DNA from: CAWCKS01 sp963763485
GTDB taxonomy: Bacteria; Pseudomonadota; Alphaproteobacteria; Rhizobiales; Xanthobacteraceae
Length of the DNA stretch: 64,000 bases
Assembly (NCBI GenBank): GCA_963763485.1
Contig: CAVXOW010000006.1
Location: 62,001 to 126,000 of the forward strand
Direction of reading: 5' to 3'
In this document: piece by piece, positions 30,320 to 39,449 of the stretch
Numbering within the stretch: position 1 is the first letter of the stretch
Layout: each line of letters begins with the position of its first letter
Notes under the pieces: generated by a model
Told to the model about the DNA's origin: nothing
Databases searched by the model: none
What the model saw: the letters and a program-made list of their open reading frames with translations, nothing else
Translations under genes and position numbers: made by a program

Positions 30320-30342
30320 GTCACCGGGACAAGCCCGGTGAC
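30320..30342. repeat. REP-type hairpin before the nadE stop
   Basis: Perfect 9-base inverted repeat GTCACCGGG-ACAAG-CCCGGTGAC. The form GTCACCGGG...CCCGGTGAC is a common intergenic palindrome in Bradyrhizobium-like genomes. It differs in sequence from the hairpin at 30263, so two REP families sit side by side. Confidence 0.7.
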
Positions 30343-30368
30343 GACAAGGAAGTGCGACGTGCCTCGGT

Positions 30369-32120
30369 CTACACTTCGACGTCCGCCGCGGACAGCTTCG
30401 ACATCTTGCTGACGAGACTGTCGTCCGGCGCAGGCAACGGTTTGCCATCATCGCGGAAGCGGTTGGTGATTGGATAGCGCCGGTCGCGGCCAAAGTTCTT
30501 GCGTGTCACCTTGACCCCGGGCGCTGCCTGCCGGCGCTTGTATTCGGCGACGTTGAGCAGGTGGTCGATGCGGATCACGGTGTCGCGATCAAAACCCTCG
30601 GCGATGATCGAAGCGAGCGACCGCTCCTCTTCCACCAGACGCTCGAGGATGGCGTCGAGCACGTCGTATGGTGGCAGTGAATCCTGGTCGGCCTGATTCT
30701 CACGCAGCTCCGCTGTCGGCGGCCGCGTGATGATGTTCGGCGGGATGACGACGCCATCCGGAGCGAACGCACCATCGGGCTTCCAGCGATTGCGAAGTGC
30801 GGCGAGTCGGAACACCTCGCTCTTATAAAGATCCTTGATCGGATTGAAGCCGCCGTTCATGTCGCCGTAGAGCGTGGCGTAACCGACCGAGACCTCCGAC
30901 TTATTGCCTGTCGTCACCACCATCAAGTTGAACTTGTTCGACAGCGCCATCAGCAGGACGCCGCGCACCCGCGCCTGGATATTTTCCTCGGTGATGTCGC
31001 GGGCCCGCCCTTCGAACGCGTTCGCAAGCGAGGCCTCGATGCCATGGACGGCGTCGGCGATCGGCAGCACCTCGTAACGCAGCCCGAGACTGTTCGCGAG
31101 CGCGGCGGCGTCGTCGATCGAGGTCTGCGAGGTGAATTTGAACGGCAGCATGACGCCGCGGACCCGCTCGCGTCCAAGCGCATCGACCGCCATCGCCGCG
31201 CACAGCGCGGAATCGATGCCGCCGGATATTCCGAGCAGCACGCCGGGAAAGCGGTTCTTCTCGACATAGTCGCGCAAGCCGAGCACGCAGGCCGCGTAGT
31301 CGGCCTCGTCGCCGGCGACGACTGATGCCACCGGCCCCTGGCAGCGCCAGCCTGCCGCCGTCCGCGTCCACCGCACGGTGACGATGCTCTCCTGGAACGC
31401 CGGCAGCTGCAGCGCCAGCGAGCGATCGGCGTTCAGCGCAAACGACGCCCCGTCGAACACGAGTTCGTCCTGGCCACCGACCTGATTGACGTAGACCAGC
31501 GGCAACCCGCTCTCGGTGACGCGCGCGACCGCAACGTTCATGCGCACGTCCTCCTTGTCGCGCCAGTATGGCGAGCCGTTCGGCACGATCAGAATCTCGG
31601 CACCGGTCTCGTGCAGGCACTCGACGATGTTCTCGTATTCTGGCAACTCGTGGTTCCAGATGTCCTCGCAGATCGGCACGCCGATGCGCACGCCGCGCAA
31701 CGTCATCGGACCCGAGATTGGGCCACGTGCAAAAACACGCTTTTCGTCGAACACGCCGTAATTTGGCAGATTGACCTTGAAACGGAGTGCAGCGATGCGC
31801 CCCGCTTCGAGCAGCGCGCAGGCGTTGTGCAGCTTACCGTCGTCGACCCATAGAGTGCCGATCAGCACCGCCGGTCCGCCGTCGGCGGTCTCGCGCGCGA
31901 GCTGTTCGGTCGCTGCCCGGCAGGCGGCCTGAAACGCCGCCTTGAGCACGAGATCCTCGGGCGGATAGCCGGCGAGGAACAGTTCGGAAAACACGACAAG
32001 GTCGGCGCCGTCTCGAGCGGCCTGGGCACGTGCGGCGCGCGCCCTGGCAAGATTGCTGGCGATGTCGCCCATGACCGGATTGAGCTGAGCCAGCGTGATA
32101 ATCAGACGATCGGCGGCCAT
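30369..32120 (-). CDS. nadE: Glutamine-dependent NAD+ synthetase
   Basis: Last step of NAD synthesis, 583 residues. The N-terminal nitrilase-type glutaminase has the triad Glu46, Lys115 and Cys151 (FSELFLAGYPPED, LRFKVNLPNYG, VPICEDIWN). The C-terminal synthetase has the PP-loop SGGIDSALCA (about 299-308) and later TTGNKSEVSVGYAT. Both domains are complete, so it can use glutamine. It stands alone, leftward, convergent with DUF2865. Confidence 0.95.
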   Translation of the reverse strand: MAADRLIITLAQLNPVMGDIASNLARARAARAQAARDGADLVVFSELFLAGYPPEDLVLKAAFQAACRAATEQLARETADGGPAVLIGTLWVDDGKLHNACALLEAGRIAALRFKVNLPNYGVFDEKRVFARGPISGPMTLRGVRIGVPICEDIWNHELPEYENIVECLHETGAEILIVPNGSPYWRDKEDVRMNVAVARVTESGLPLVYVNQVGGQDELVFDGASFALNADRSLALQLPAFQESIVTVRWTRTAAGWRCQGPVASVVAGDEADYAACVLGLRDYVEKNRFPGVLLGISGGIDSALCAAMAVDALGRERVRGVMLPFKFTSQTSIDDAAALANSLGLRYEVLPIADAVHGIEASLANAFEGRARDITEENIQARVRGVLLMALSNKFNLMVVTTGNKSEVSVGYATLYGDMNGGFNPIKDLYKSEVFRLAALRNRWKPDGAFAPDGVVIPPNIITRPPTAELRENQADQDSLPPYDVLDAILERLVEEERSLASIIAEGFDRDTVIRIDHLLNVAEYKRRQAAPGVKVTRKNFGRDRRYPITNRFRDDGKPLPAPDDSLVSKMSKLSAADVEV

Positions 32121-32193
32121 CGAGTTATCTCTGTCTTGAGCATAAGCCTAATATGGACCCGTCGAACGCCACCCGCAACCGCGGTCACGCAGA

Positions 32194-32547
32194 TCAGAGC
32201 AGCCCGACGCGCTCGGCGAGCGCGAACAGCCAGGTCGCGCCGGCAATGACAAGGGCGGCCAGCACCGCCGCCGATCCCATGTCCTTGACGTTGCGGATCT
32301 GCGGATCGATCTCGCGCGTCAAACGGTCGGAAAGCTTTTCGATCGCCGTGTTGAGCAACTCGACCGCGATCAGGAGCAGCACCACGACCACAAGCTCAAG
32401 GCGACGCACGGCCGTGGTGCCGACGATGAACGCCAGCGGAACGGCGAGCAGCAGCACAACAAGCTCCTCGCGGATGGCCTGTTCCGAACGGATCGCAAAC
32501 TTCAGTCCGTTCCAGCTGTTGATGGTGGCGAGGTAGAGTCGTTTCAA
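32194..32547 (-). CDS. dgkA: Diacylglycerol kinase
   Basis: Small integral-membrane kinase of 117 residues that recycles diacylglycerol to phosphatidate. Three membrane helices and the family signature VELLNTAIEKLSDRLTREIDPQIRNVKDMGSAAV-type region (shown in part: ELLNTAIEKLSDR) with its catalytic Glu are present. The start is TTG at 32545-32547 (TTGAAACGA), overlapping the TGA of the DAHP synthase gene by four bases, so translation is likely coupled. Confidence 0.92.
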   Translation of the reverse strand: MKRLYLATINSWNGLKFAIRSEQAIREELVVLLLAVPLAFIVGTTAVRRLELVVVVLLLIAVELLNTAIEKLSDRLTREIDPQIRNVKDMGSAAVLAALVIAGATWLFALAERVGLL

Positions 32548-33932
32548 AGTCCGGCCACGGCAGGCAGAGGCTTCACCCGCGATACACGCTCGCGCTTGAG
32601 CAATTCGGCGATCAGGAAAGCCATGTCGATCGACTGCTCGGCGTTCAGCCGTGGATCGCAGACCGTATGATAGCGGTCGTTGAGATCCTCATCCGTGATG
32701 GCGCGGGCGCCGCCAGTGCACTCGGTGACGTCCTTGCCGGTCATCTCGAGGTGTACGCCGCCGGCGTGGGTGCCTTCAGCGGCATGCGCGGCGAAGAACG
32801 CCTTCACCTCGGATACGATGCGGTCGAACGGCCGCGTCTTGTAGCCGGAGGTCGAGGTGATGGTATTGCCATGCATCGGATCGCACGACCACACCACGAT
32901 GCGACCCTCGCGTTTCACGGCGCGGAGTAGCGCAGGCAGGCAATCGGCGACCTTGTCGGAGCCGAAGCGCGTGATCAGCGTGATGCGGCCAGCTTCATTA
33001 TCCGGATTGAGTACGTCGAGCAGGCGGATCAGTTCATCCGGTTTCAACGACGGCCCGCACTTCAGGCCGATCGGATTCTTGATGCCGCGGAAATACTCGA
33101 CATGGCCGTTGTCCGGTTGCCGCGTGCGGTCGCCGATCCAGATCATGTGGCCCGACGTGGCGTACCAGTCGCCGGTCGTTGAATCGACGCGGGTCATCGC
33201 CTGCTCGTAGCCAAGCAGCAGCGCCTCGTGGCTGGTATAGAAGTCGGTCGAGCGCAACTCCGGATGGCTTTCCAGATCGAGGCCACACGCGCGCATGAAG
33301 TCCAGCGTCTCGGAGATGCGGTCGGCGAGTTCGCGGTAACGGCGGGACTGCGGCGAGTCCTTGACGAAGCCGAGCATCCATTGGTGCACGCTGCCGAGAT
33401 TGGCGAAGCCGCCGGTCGCGAACGCGCGCAGCAGGTTGAGCGTGGCGGCGGACTGGCGGTAGGCCATCAGCTGGCGCTGCGGATCGGGGGTGCGCGCTTC
33501 CTTGGTGAAGGCGATGTCGTTGACGATGTCGCCGCGATAGCTCGGCAGGCTCACGCCATCGACCGTCTCGGTCGCCGACGAACGCGGCTTGGCGAACTGG
33601 CCGGCGATGCGGCCGACTTTCACCACCGGCAACGCGCCGGCATAGGTCAGCACCACCGCCATCTGCAGGAACACGCGGAAGAAATCGCGGATGTTGTTGG
33701 CGCCGTGCTCGGCAAAGCTCTCGGCGCAATCGCCGCCCTGCAGCAGGAAGGCTTCGCCCCGGGCTACCCGCGCCAGCGATTTCTTCAGGTTGCGCGCTTC
33801 ACCGGCAAACACCAGCGGCGGAAAGGTCGCGAGTTGCGCCTCGACGTCGGCGAGCGCCTTGAGGTCGGGATAATCAGGTACTTGCAACACTGGCTTTGAA
33901 CGCCAGCTGTCGGGTGTCCACCGCTCGGACAT
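32544..33932 (-). CDS. Class II 3-deoxy-7-phosphoheptulonate (DAHP) synthase
   Basis: First enzyme of the shikimate pathway, plant/type II form, 462 residues from the ATG at 33932 (MSERWTPDSWRSKPVLQVPD). Motifs include LLQGGDCAESFAEH, YRGDIVNDIAF, GIKNPIGLKCGPSLKPDEL and WSCDPMHGNT, covering the metal Cys and phosphoenolpyruvate site. The very long upstream extension on the same frame to 34451 is antisense to the hydrolase and is rejected. In an operon with dgkA. Confidence 0.94.
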   Translation of the reverse strand: MSERWTPDSWRSKPVLQVPDYPDLKALADVEAQLATFPPLVFAGEARNLKKSLARVARGEAFLLQGGDCAESFAEHGANNIRDFFRVFLQMAVVLTYAGALPVVKVGRIAGQFAKPRSSATETVDGVSLPSYRGDIVNDIAFTKEARTPDPQRQLMAYRQSAATLNLLRAFATGGFANLGSVHQWMLGFVKDSPQSRRYRELADRISETLDFMRACGLDLESHPELRSTDFYTSHEALLLGYEQAMTRVDSTTGDWYATSGHMIWIGDRTRQPDNGHVEYFRGIKNPIGLKCGPSLKPDELIRLLDVLNPDNEAGRITLITRFGSDKVADCLPALLRAVKREGRIVVWSCDPMHGNTITSTSGYKTRPFDRIVSEVKAFFAAHAAEGTHAGGVHLEMTGKDVTECTGGARAITDEDLNDRYHTVCDPRLNAEQSIDMAFLIAELLKRERVSRVKPLPAVAGL

Positions 33933-34100
33933 GGTCTGTCGTGCTCCAAAAACGCCGCTACATTGCCCGAAAAGCGGCCGTTGCGGGCAGCTTATACACA
34001 GCGGGCAGTGGCCATGCCAGTTGGAATCCGCCCTGCAAGTCAAGACCTTGCAGCCAAGGTCAATTTTGCCTTTGATGCCGGGGTCCAAGGGTTTTTCGGA

Positions 34101-34973
34101 ATGGACGCGGTCACAGACGACGTCTTCACCGACGACATTACCTTTCAAGGCGTCGACGGCTATTCCCTGGCCGCCACCCTGTTCCTGCCGCGCGGCCCGC
34201 GCCGGCAAGCCATCCTGATCAACTCGGCGACCGCGGTGCCGCGCAAGATCTATGCGGGCTTTGCCACCTACCTCGCCGGCCGCGGCAGCGTCGTCGTCAC
34301 TTACGACTACCGCGGCATCGGCGGCTCGAAACCGGTCACGCTCAAAGGCTTCGCGACCTCGATGTCGGATTGGGCGGCGCGCGACGTCACGGCCGCGGTG
34401 ACCTACATGCGCGCGCGCTGGCCGACTATGCGGCTCGACTATGTCGGCCACTCCTTCGGCGCCCAGGCGCTCGGGCTGTTACCGAACAACAACCACGTCT
34501 CGCGCGCGCTGTTCGTCGCCGGGCAAGCTGCCTATTGGGGCCTGATGACCCGCAACGAGCGCTATCGCGTGTACGCGCTGATGAACTACATCGGCAAGCC
34601 GATCACGCAGATGCTGGGCTACGCGCCGGGCAAGCTCGGCATCGGCGAAGACCTGCCCAAGGGCGTATTCCTGGAATGGACGAAATGGGTCAACAACAAG
34701 CGCTACCTGTTTGACGACCCAGCGCTGAAGACGCTTGCGAATTTCTCGCACTATCGCGGTGCGCTCCGCGCGCTGTCTTTCACCGATGATCCCTGGGCGC
34801 CGCTTGCCGCAGTCGAATTGTTGTGCTCGGGCTTCACCGCGACCAAGCCGGACGTGGTGTCAATCTCACCGAAGCAAGTGGGCACGGACAAAATCGGTCA
34901 TCTCGGCTTCTTCCGGCCCGAGAATCGCGACCGCCTTTGGAAGGATTCCGCCGACTGGCTGCTCGCGAGTTAG
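34101..34973 (+). CDS. Alpha/beta hydrolase (COG4757-like)
   Basis: Alpha/beta-fold hydrolase of about 290 residues. The nucleophile elbow GHSFGAQ and oxyanion-side INSATAVPRKIY are present, with a C-terminal IGHLGFFRPE carrying the probable catalytic His. Substrate unknown. Start choice is uncertain: ATG 34101 (MDAVTDDVFTDDITF) has AAGGG upstream and begins at the conserved part; ATG 34014 or 33963 would add up to 46 residues. Divergent from the DAHP synthase gene; followed by a palindromic repeat and convergent gor. Confidence 0.8.
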   Translation: MDAVTDDVFTDDITFQGVDGYSLAATLFLPRGPRRQAILINSATAVPRKIYAGFATYLAGRGSVVVTYDYRGIGGSKPVTLKGFATSMSDWAARDVTAAVTYMRARWPTMRLDYVGHSFGAQALGLLPNNNHVSRALFVAGQAAYWGLMTRNERYRVYALMNYIGKPITQMLGYAPGKLGIGEDLPKGVFLEWTKWVNNKRYLFDDPALKTLANFSHYRGALRALSFTDDPWAPLAAVELLCSGFTATKPDVVSISPKQVGTDKIGHLGFFRPENRDRLWKDSADWLLAS

Positions 34974-34982
34974 ATTTAAATT

Positions 34983-35052
34983 GCGCATGTCCTTTTTGGA
35001 CAACCGGTGTCCGCCCCCGATCAAATCGAGGGCACGCTTTTTCCGGGACATG
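34983..35052. repeat. RIME-like palindromic intergenic repeat, copy 3
   Basis: Ends GCGCATGTCC and GGACATGCCC, inner arms TTGGACAACCGG and GCTTTTTCCG, core CCCCCGATCAAATCGAGG. It fills the gap between the stops of the convergent hydrolase and gor genes (stops at 34973 and 35056), where it could end transcription on both strands. Confidence 0.8.
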
Positions 35053-35055
35053 CCC

Positions 35056-36441
35056 CTACTCTGCGGCCGCCTCTCGCACGTAACGCGCACTCGGCGTCCG
35101 CATCGTCACCAGCTCTTCCGCTGCGGACGGATGCAGCGCCATGGTCGCGTCGAAATCGGCCTTGGTCGCGTTCATCTTGATTGCGATGCCGACGGCCTGG
35201 ACGATCTCCGCCGCATCGGGGCCAACGATGTGACAGCCGACCACGCGATCGGTTTCGCCATCGACCAGAAGCTTCATCAGAATCCGGGTGTCGCGGCCCG
35301 ATAGCGTCGCCTTCATTGGCTTGAATAGCGCCTTGTAGACGTCGACCTTTGCGAAGCGCGAGCGCGCCTGCTGCTCGGTGAGGCCGACAGTGCCGACCTC
35401 CGGCTGCGAGAACACGGCCGTCGGCACATCGTTATGGTCGACGCGGGTCGGCTTGCCGCCGAACACGGTGTCGGCGAACGCGTGGCCCTCGCGGATCGCG
35501 ACGGGCGTGAGATTGAGCCGATGTGTGACGTCGCCGACCCCGTAAATATGCGGCACCGATGTCTGCGAGAACGGATCGACCTTGATGCCGCCCGTCCTGG
35601 CGTCGAGCTCGACGCCAGCTTTTTCGAGGCCGAGCGTCGCGACATTGGCGATGCGGCCGATCGCGAACATCACCTGGTCGGTGGCGATGCGCCGCTCGTC
35701 GGACAGGACACTCGCGAACTCCTTGCCGTGCTTCTCGACCGCATGCACGGTGCAGCCGGTGAGAATGCGAATGCCAAGCTTCTCCATCTCGCCGCGCAGA
35801 TGCGCGCGCACGTCATCATCGAAGCCGCGCAAGATATTCTCACCGCGATAGACCAGCGTCACCTCGGAACCGAAGCCAGCGAAGATGCAGGCGAACTCCA
35901 GTGCGATATAGCCGCCGCCCTGGATCAGGATCCGCTTCGGCAGCACCGGCAGATGAAACACCTCGTTTGACGAGATGACGTGCTCGATGCCGGGAATGGC
36001 GGTGCCGTGGTTCGGCGTCGCACCGACCGCAATCAACACGTGTTTGGCGCGCACTTTCTCGCCGGTCGAAAGTCTTAACGTGTGCGGGTCTTCGAAGGTC
36101 GCGCGCGCCTTGACGATCCTCGCGCCCGACTTCTCGACGTTTGTCGTGTAGGCCGCCTCAAGCCGGGCGATCTCCTTGTCCTTGTTGGCGATCAGTGTCG
36201 GCCAGTCGAACGAGTGCGGACCGATCGACCAGCCGAAGCCCGCGGCATCCTCGATGTCGTGGCGGACATGGGAGGCGTAGACCAGGAGCTTTTTTGGCAC
36301 GCAGCCGCGGATCACGCAGGTGCCGCCGACGCGATATTCCTCGGCGACGAGGACCTTGGCGCCGTAGCCGGCGGCGATCCGCGCCGCACGCACGCCACCC
36401 GAGCCGCCGCCGATCACGAACAGGTCGACTTCTTCCGTCAT
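35056..36441 (-). CDS. gor: Glutathione-disulfide reductase
   Basis: NADPH-dependent flavoprotein of 461 residues. FAD-binding FVIGGGSGGVRAAR, redox pair GGTCVIRGCVPKKL (Cys42, Cys47), NADPH site GGGYIALEFACIFAGFG and the C-terminal His region LHPSAAEELVT are all present. It keeps glutathione reduced in the cytoplasm. Upstream gene encodes a small secreted DUF2059 protein in the same direction after 48 bases. Confidence 0.95.
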   Translation of the reverse strand: MTEEVDLFVIGGGSGGVRAARIAAGYGAKVLVAEEYRVGGTCVIRGCVPKKLLVYASHVRHDIEDAAGFGWSIGPHSFDWPTLIANKDKEIARLEAAYTTNVEKSGARIVKARATFEDPHTLRLSTGEKVRAKHVLIAVGATPNHGTAIPGIEHVISSNEVFHLPVLPKRILIQGGGYIALEFACIFAGFGSEVTLVYRGENILRGFDDDVRAHLRGEMEKLGIRILTGCTVHAVEKHGKEFASVLSDERRIATDQVMFAIGRIANVATLGLEKAGVELDARTGGIKVDPFSQTSVPHIYGVGDVTHRLNLTPVAIREGHAFADTVFGGKPTRVDHNDVPTAVFSQPEVGTVGLTEQQARSRFAKVDVYKALFKPMKATLSGRDTRILMKLLVDGETDRVVGCHIVGPDAAEIVQAVGIAIKMNATKADFDATMALHPSAAEELVTMRTPSARYVREAAAE

Positions 36442-36489
36442 CGCCTCACCTTCTTCTTTTTTGCGCGTCCTCTCTTGCCCGACCCTGGA

Positions 36490-36999
36490 TCAGTTGAGCG
36501 GCTTGCCGCGGTTCTTCATCTCGACGTGGAACCTGCCGTCGACTTCGTCGGCAAACCTCTGGCCCCAGTCCCTCATGTACTGAAGGCTGTTCGCGATCGT
36601 CTTCGGTTCCTGCTCGAGCACCTTCTTGCCGAGCGGCGTCTTGTAGAAAGTCAGCAGATCCTTCAATTCCTGCTCGGTGAAATCGGTGGCGTATTGCCGC
36701 GCCATTTCATTGCCGATCTCGGCGTCGCGCCCCTGCATGTCCTGGCGGAGCTTGGCAGCAACCTCGTTGAGATCTTTTTGGTAGCTGATGTTGGCCTGCA
36801 GCAGCTGCCCCTTGATGTTCTCGATAGTGCCGGGGACAGCGCCGCTATAGACCGTGAATGCCCCCTTCAGCTCGAGCAACTGGCGCGCGGCGGCAAGCGC
36901 GTTCGCCGACGGCTGTTGCTGAGCCGACGCAACACCGGATAACAGGCTCATCGCCGATACGACGACCGCAGCAAGAATTGCGCGCGCGGTAATCCTCAT
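36490..36999 (-). CDS. DUF2059 secreted protein
   Basis: 169 residues with a signal peptide (ILAAVVVSAMSLLSGVASAQ) and one mostly helical DUF2059 domain (FTEQELKDLLTFYKTPLGKKVLEQEP). Role unknown, periplasmic. It lies between rpiA (18 bases upstream) and gor (48 bases downstream); rpiA-DUF2059-gor is a conserved gene order in Bradyrhizobium-like genomes as far as I recall, so it may be an operon. Confidence 0.87.
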   Translation of the reverse strand: MRITARAILAAVVVSAMSLLSGVASAQQQPSANALAAARQLLELKGAFTVYSGAVPGTIENIKGQLLQANISYQKDLNEVAAKLRQDMQGRDAEIGNEMARQYATDFTEQELKDLLTFYKTPLGKKVLEQEPKTIANSLQYMRDWGQRFADEVDGRFHVEMKNRGKPLN

Positions 37000-37017
37000 T
37001 CTCAGGTCTCCTTACCC

Positions 37018-37749
37018 TTACCGGCCCTGTGGCCGCACCAACACTCTTATGCCACCCGGCTCGGCCAGAATGACCTTGCTCGCGAGGCCGACAAAAAGCC
37101 CGTGCTCGACGACGCCGGGGATCGCATTCAGCGCGGCGGCCAACGATGCGGCCGCGTCGATCCGTTCGCACCTGGCGTCGACGATCCAGTGGCCGCCATC
37201 GGTGACAAAACAATGTCCATCACGCCCTTGCCGCAGGGTGAGTTCGGCCTTGATGGCATGGCGCGACAGAGCTTGGGTAATTGCCTCGCGCGTGGCGCCC
37301 AGCCCGAACGGCACGACCTCGATCGGTAGCGGGAAGCGTCCGAGGCGCTCGACCCACTTGCTGCCGTCGGCGATCACGGTCATACACGCCGATGCCGTCG
37401 CCACGATCTTCTCGCGCAGGAGCGCACCGCCGCCACCCTTGATCAGCTCCAGATTGTGATCGACCTCATCGGCGCCGTCGACGGTCAAGTCGAGCTGCGG
37501 GATGTCATCGAGCGTGGCCAGCGGAATGCCGCATGCGGTGGCCTGCGCGTGTGTGGCCTCCGAGGTCGGTACGCCGACAACATCCAGCCCGGCGCGCACC
37601 TTCGCACCAAGCAGCTCGACGAAATGCCGCGCCGTCGAGCCGGTGCCGAGTCCAAGCTTCATGCCGTCGCGCACGTCATCGAGCGCCCGCGCCGCCGCGT
37701 CGCGTTTCAGCCTCTCGATGTCAATCGACCCGCTAGTGCTGGCGGCCAC
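37018..37749 (-). CDS. rpiA: Ribose-5-phosphate isomerase A
   Basis: Pentose phosphate pathway isomerase, 243 residues, starting with GTG at 37749 (no ATG fits before the conserved ALDDVRDGMKLGLGTGSTA). The active-site motifs GLGTGSTARHF, DGADEVD and KGGGGALLREK are intact. First of the rpiA-DUF2059-gor group and divergent from gph. Confidence 0.95.
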   Translation of the reverse strand: MAASTSGSIDIERLKRDAAARALDDVRDGMKLGLGTGSTARHFVELLGAKVRAGLDVVGVPTSEATHAQATACGIPLATLDDIPQLDLTVDGADEVDHNLELIKGGGGALLREKIVATASACMTVIADGSKWVERLGRFPLPIEVVPFGLGATREAITQALSRHAIKAELTLRQGRDGHCFVTDGGHWIVDARCERIDAAASLAAALNAIPGVVEHGLFVGLASKVILAEPGGIRVLVRPQGR

Positions 37750-37899
37750 GGAGCGCGTTTCCCATGAGCAATCTTAGGGCGCTATCTAGCGTCGATCGAG
37801 GTCAAGGAACAGCCTGAAAACACGTGAAGAACTGGCCATTTGCGAGAATCTGTTGAGCTTGTTCTTGCCAATCGCCGCCGCTGCCGATAGCGATCCTGC

Positions 37900-38574
37900 A
37901 TGGGCTCCGTCTCTCCCCTCATCGTCTTCGATCTCGACGGCACACTGGTCGACACCGCGCCGGACCTGATTGGCTCGCTCAACGCCATCCTGACCCGCGA
38001 GGGCATGGCGCCGCTGCCACTGGCCAGCGCACGCAACATGATTGGAGGCGGCGCGCGCAAGCTGCTCGAGCGCGGCCTCGAAGCCGAGGGCCACACGGTC
38101 ACGGCGGTCGAGATGGATCGACTGGTGGCGGATTTCATCGCGCACTACGCCGACCACATCGCCGATCATTCGCGCCCGTTCGAGGGCCTCGAGACAGCGC
38201 TCGATCAGCTCAGCGCGGCGGGCTGCATGCTTGCGGTCTGCACCAACAAGCGCGAATGGCTGTCGAAGCGGTTGCTCGACAAACTGGCGCTCAGCACGAG
38301 GTTCGCCGCGGTGTGCGGCGCCGACACTTTTGGCGTGGCGAAGCCGGATCCGGTCATCCTCAGGCAGACCGTGGTCCGGGCCGGCGGACAAATCTCCTCG
38401 ACCATCATGGTCGGCGATGCCGGCACCGATGTCGGCGTGGCGCGGCGCGCCGGCGTGCCGGTGATCGGGGTGACGTTCGGCTATACCGAGGTCCCCATTG
38501 CAGAGCTCAATCCGGACGTCGTGATTTCCCACATGAAAGAGTTACCCGGCGCGGTGTCAGGCCTGCTCGGCTAA
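37900..38574 (+). CDS. gph: Phosphoglycolate phosphatase (HAD family)
   Basis: HAD-superfamily phosphatase of 224 residues. Motif I FDLDGTLVDTAPD (Asp11, Asp13), motif II in VCTNKRE, motif III Lys in GVAKPDP, and motif IV MVGDAGTDVGVA are in order. Likely removes phosphate from 2-phosphoglycolate, although other small phosphates are possible for this family. Divergent from rpiA over a 150-base gap. Confidence 0.92.
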   Translation: MGSVSPLIVFDLDGTLVDTAPDLIGSLNAILTREGMAPLPLASARNMIGGGARKLLERGLEAEGHTVTAVEMDRLVADFIAHYADHIADHSRPFEGLETALDQLSAAGCMLAVCTNKREWLSKRLLDKLALSTRFAAVCGADTFGVAKPDPVILRQTVVRAGGQISSTIMVGDAGTDVGVARRAGVPVIGVTFGYTEVPIAELNPDVVISHMKELPGAVSGLLG

Positions 38575-38737
38575 AAGCCTTGCCCGTAGTCCACTACCGC
38601 CCTGGCGAGTATCTCAAATCGCGCTTTTTCGATCCGGACTTAGAATATTAGATGCTTTGCCGCCGTTAATCTTTTGGTAGCGGATTGTTTTCCAGCCGTT
38701 GCGCGAGGTTCGGGACGCTCCTATGGTCGCATCGGGG

Positions 38738-38756
38738 ATGCGGCGGTTCGCCGCAT
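38738..38756. promoter_or_regulatory. Perfect hairpin just before the PEGA lipoprotein gene
   Basis: ATGCGGCG-GTT-CGCCGCAT, an 8-base perfect stem with a 3-base loop, ends 18 bases before the ATG at 38775 and is followed by AAAT. It could be a terminator of upstream transcription or a structure in the leader. Only the sequence supports it. Confidence 0.45.
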
Positions 38757-38774
38757 AAATACGACGGGTGGAGC

Positions 38775-39275
38775 ATGCGCCGCGCAGTGGTCCTGGCCTT
38801 AGCAGGCATTGGCCTCGCTGGGTGCTCTTCGCTGCCTTCGATGGACTTGTTCACGCCAGCTCCGCCGGTCGTCACGCTGCAGCTTGAGTCGAAGCCCGAG
38901 GGCGCGACCGCGACCACCTCCGCTGGTGCGAGCTGCCGGACCCCCTGTGCGCTGCAGGTCGCTGCGAGCCCTGGACTGACCGTAACCTATACCCTCGATC
39001 GGTACCTGCCTCAGTCCGTCGCGCTGCAAACCACGCAACATCAGGGACCGCCTGCGTCGGACGGCACGGCGCCAATCGTCACCGATTTCGACCAGAATCC
39101 GGTCTTCGTGGAACTGCAGCCGACGGTACCGCCAAAGAAGATGCGGAAACCGCCGCCCAAAAAGCGTGTCGCGCGACCCAAGCCGCCGCCGGCCGATACA
39201 GCCGCGCCGCCACCGGCCTCGCCCTCGCCGCCGGTCTCGAGGCCATTCCCGCCACCTCCGCCCGCCTCGCGCTAG
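38775..39275 (+). CDS. PEGA-type lipoprotein with Pro-rich tail
   Basis: 166 residues. The lipobox LAGC (Cys16) in MRRAVVLALAGIGLAGCSS predicts an outer- or inner-membrane lipoprotein. A PEGA-like domain (LESKPEGATATTSAGASCRTPCALQV) follows, then a C-terminal region of about 50 residues rich in Pro and Lys (VPPKKMRKPPPKKRVARPK). The tail resembles cell-wall spanning Pro-rich linkers. GGTGGAGC precedes the ATG at 38775; the frame open further upstream is not conserved-looking. Function unknown. Confidence 0.78.
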   Translation: MRRAVVLALAGIGLAGCSSLPSMDLFTPAPPVVTLQLESKPEGATATTSAGASCRTPCALQVAASPGLTVTYTLDRYLPQSVALQTTQHQGPPASDGTAPIVTDFDQNPVFVELQPTVPPKKMRKPPPKKRVARPKPPPADTAAPPPASPSPPVSRPFPPPPPASR

Positions 39276-39279
39276 TTCG

Positions 39280-39352
39280 GAGCATCATCCGGAAAAGCAT
39301 ACCCTCGACCTTGATCGGGGGTGGACACCGGTTTTCCGATCAGATCATGCTC
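39280..39352. repeat. RIME-like palindromic intergenic repeat, copy 4
   Basis: Ends GGAGCATCATCC and GATCATGCTC, inner arms CCGGAAAAGCAT and GGTTTTCCGAT, core CTTGATCGGGGGTGGACACC. Together with the copy at 53191 it forms a second end-type (GAGCATGATCC) as against GCGCATGTCC in the copies at 7591, 10078 and 34983. Confidence 0.78.
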
Positions 39353-39401
39353 GATCAAATGACCGGCTTTGCGGTTGCCCGATCCCCTCGCCGCACATAA
39401 G

Positions 39402-39415
39402 TTGAGGTCAATCAA
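39402..39415 (+). promoter_or_regulatory. Possible FixK/FNR-type box upstream of moaA
   Basis: TTGAGGTCAATCAA matches TTGA-N6-TCAA, the relaxed FixK/FNR consensus, with one mismatch to TTGAT-N4-ATCAA. It is only 35 bases before the chosen moaA start, so it works as an activator site only if translation begins at the later ATG (39480). It could be chance. Confidence 0.3.
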
Positions 39416-39449
39416 AGGAATGCACGGATTCCCGTGCAAAAGGCGTTTG

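Noticed and set aside
32544..34451. DAHP synthase extended by 173 residues upstream
   Set aside because: The extension is antisense to the hydrolase gene and the family N-terminus begins at MSERWTPDSW (33932).
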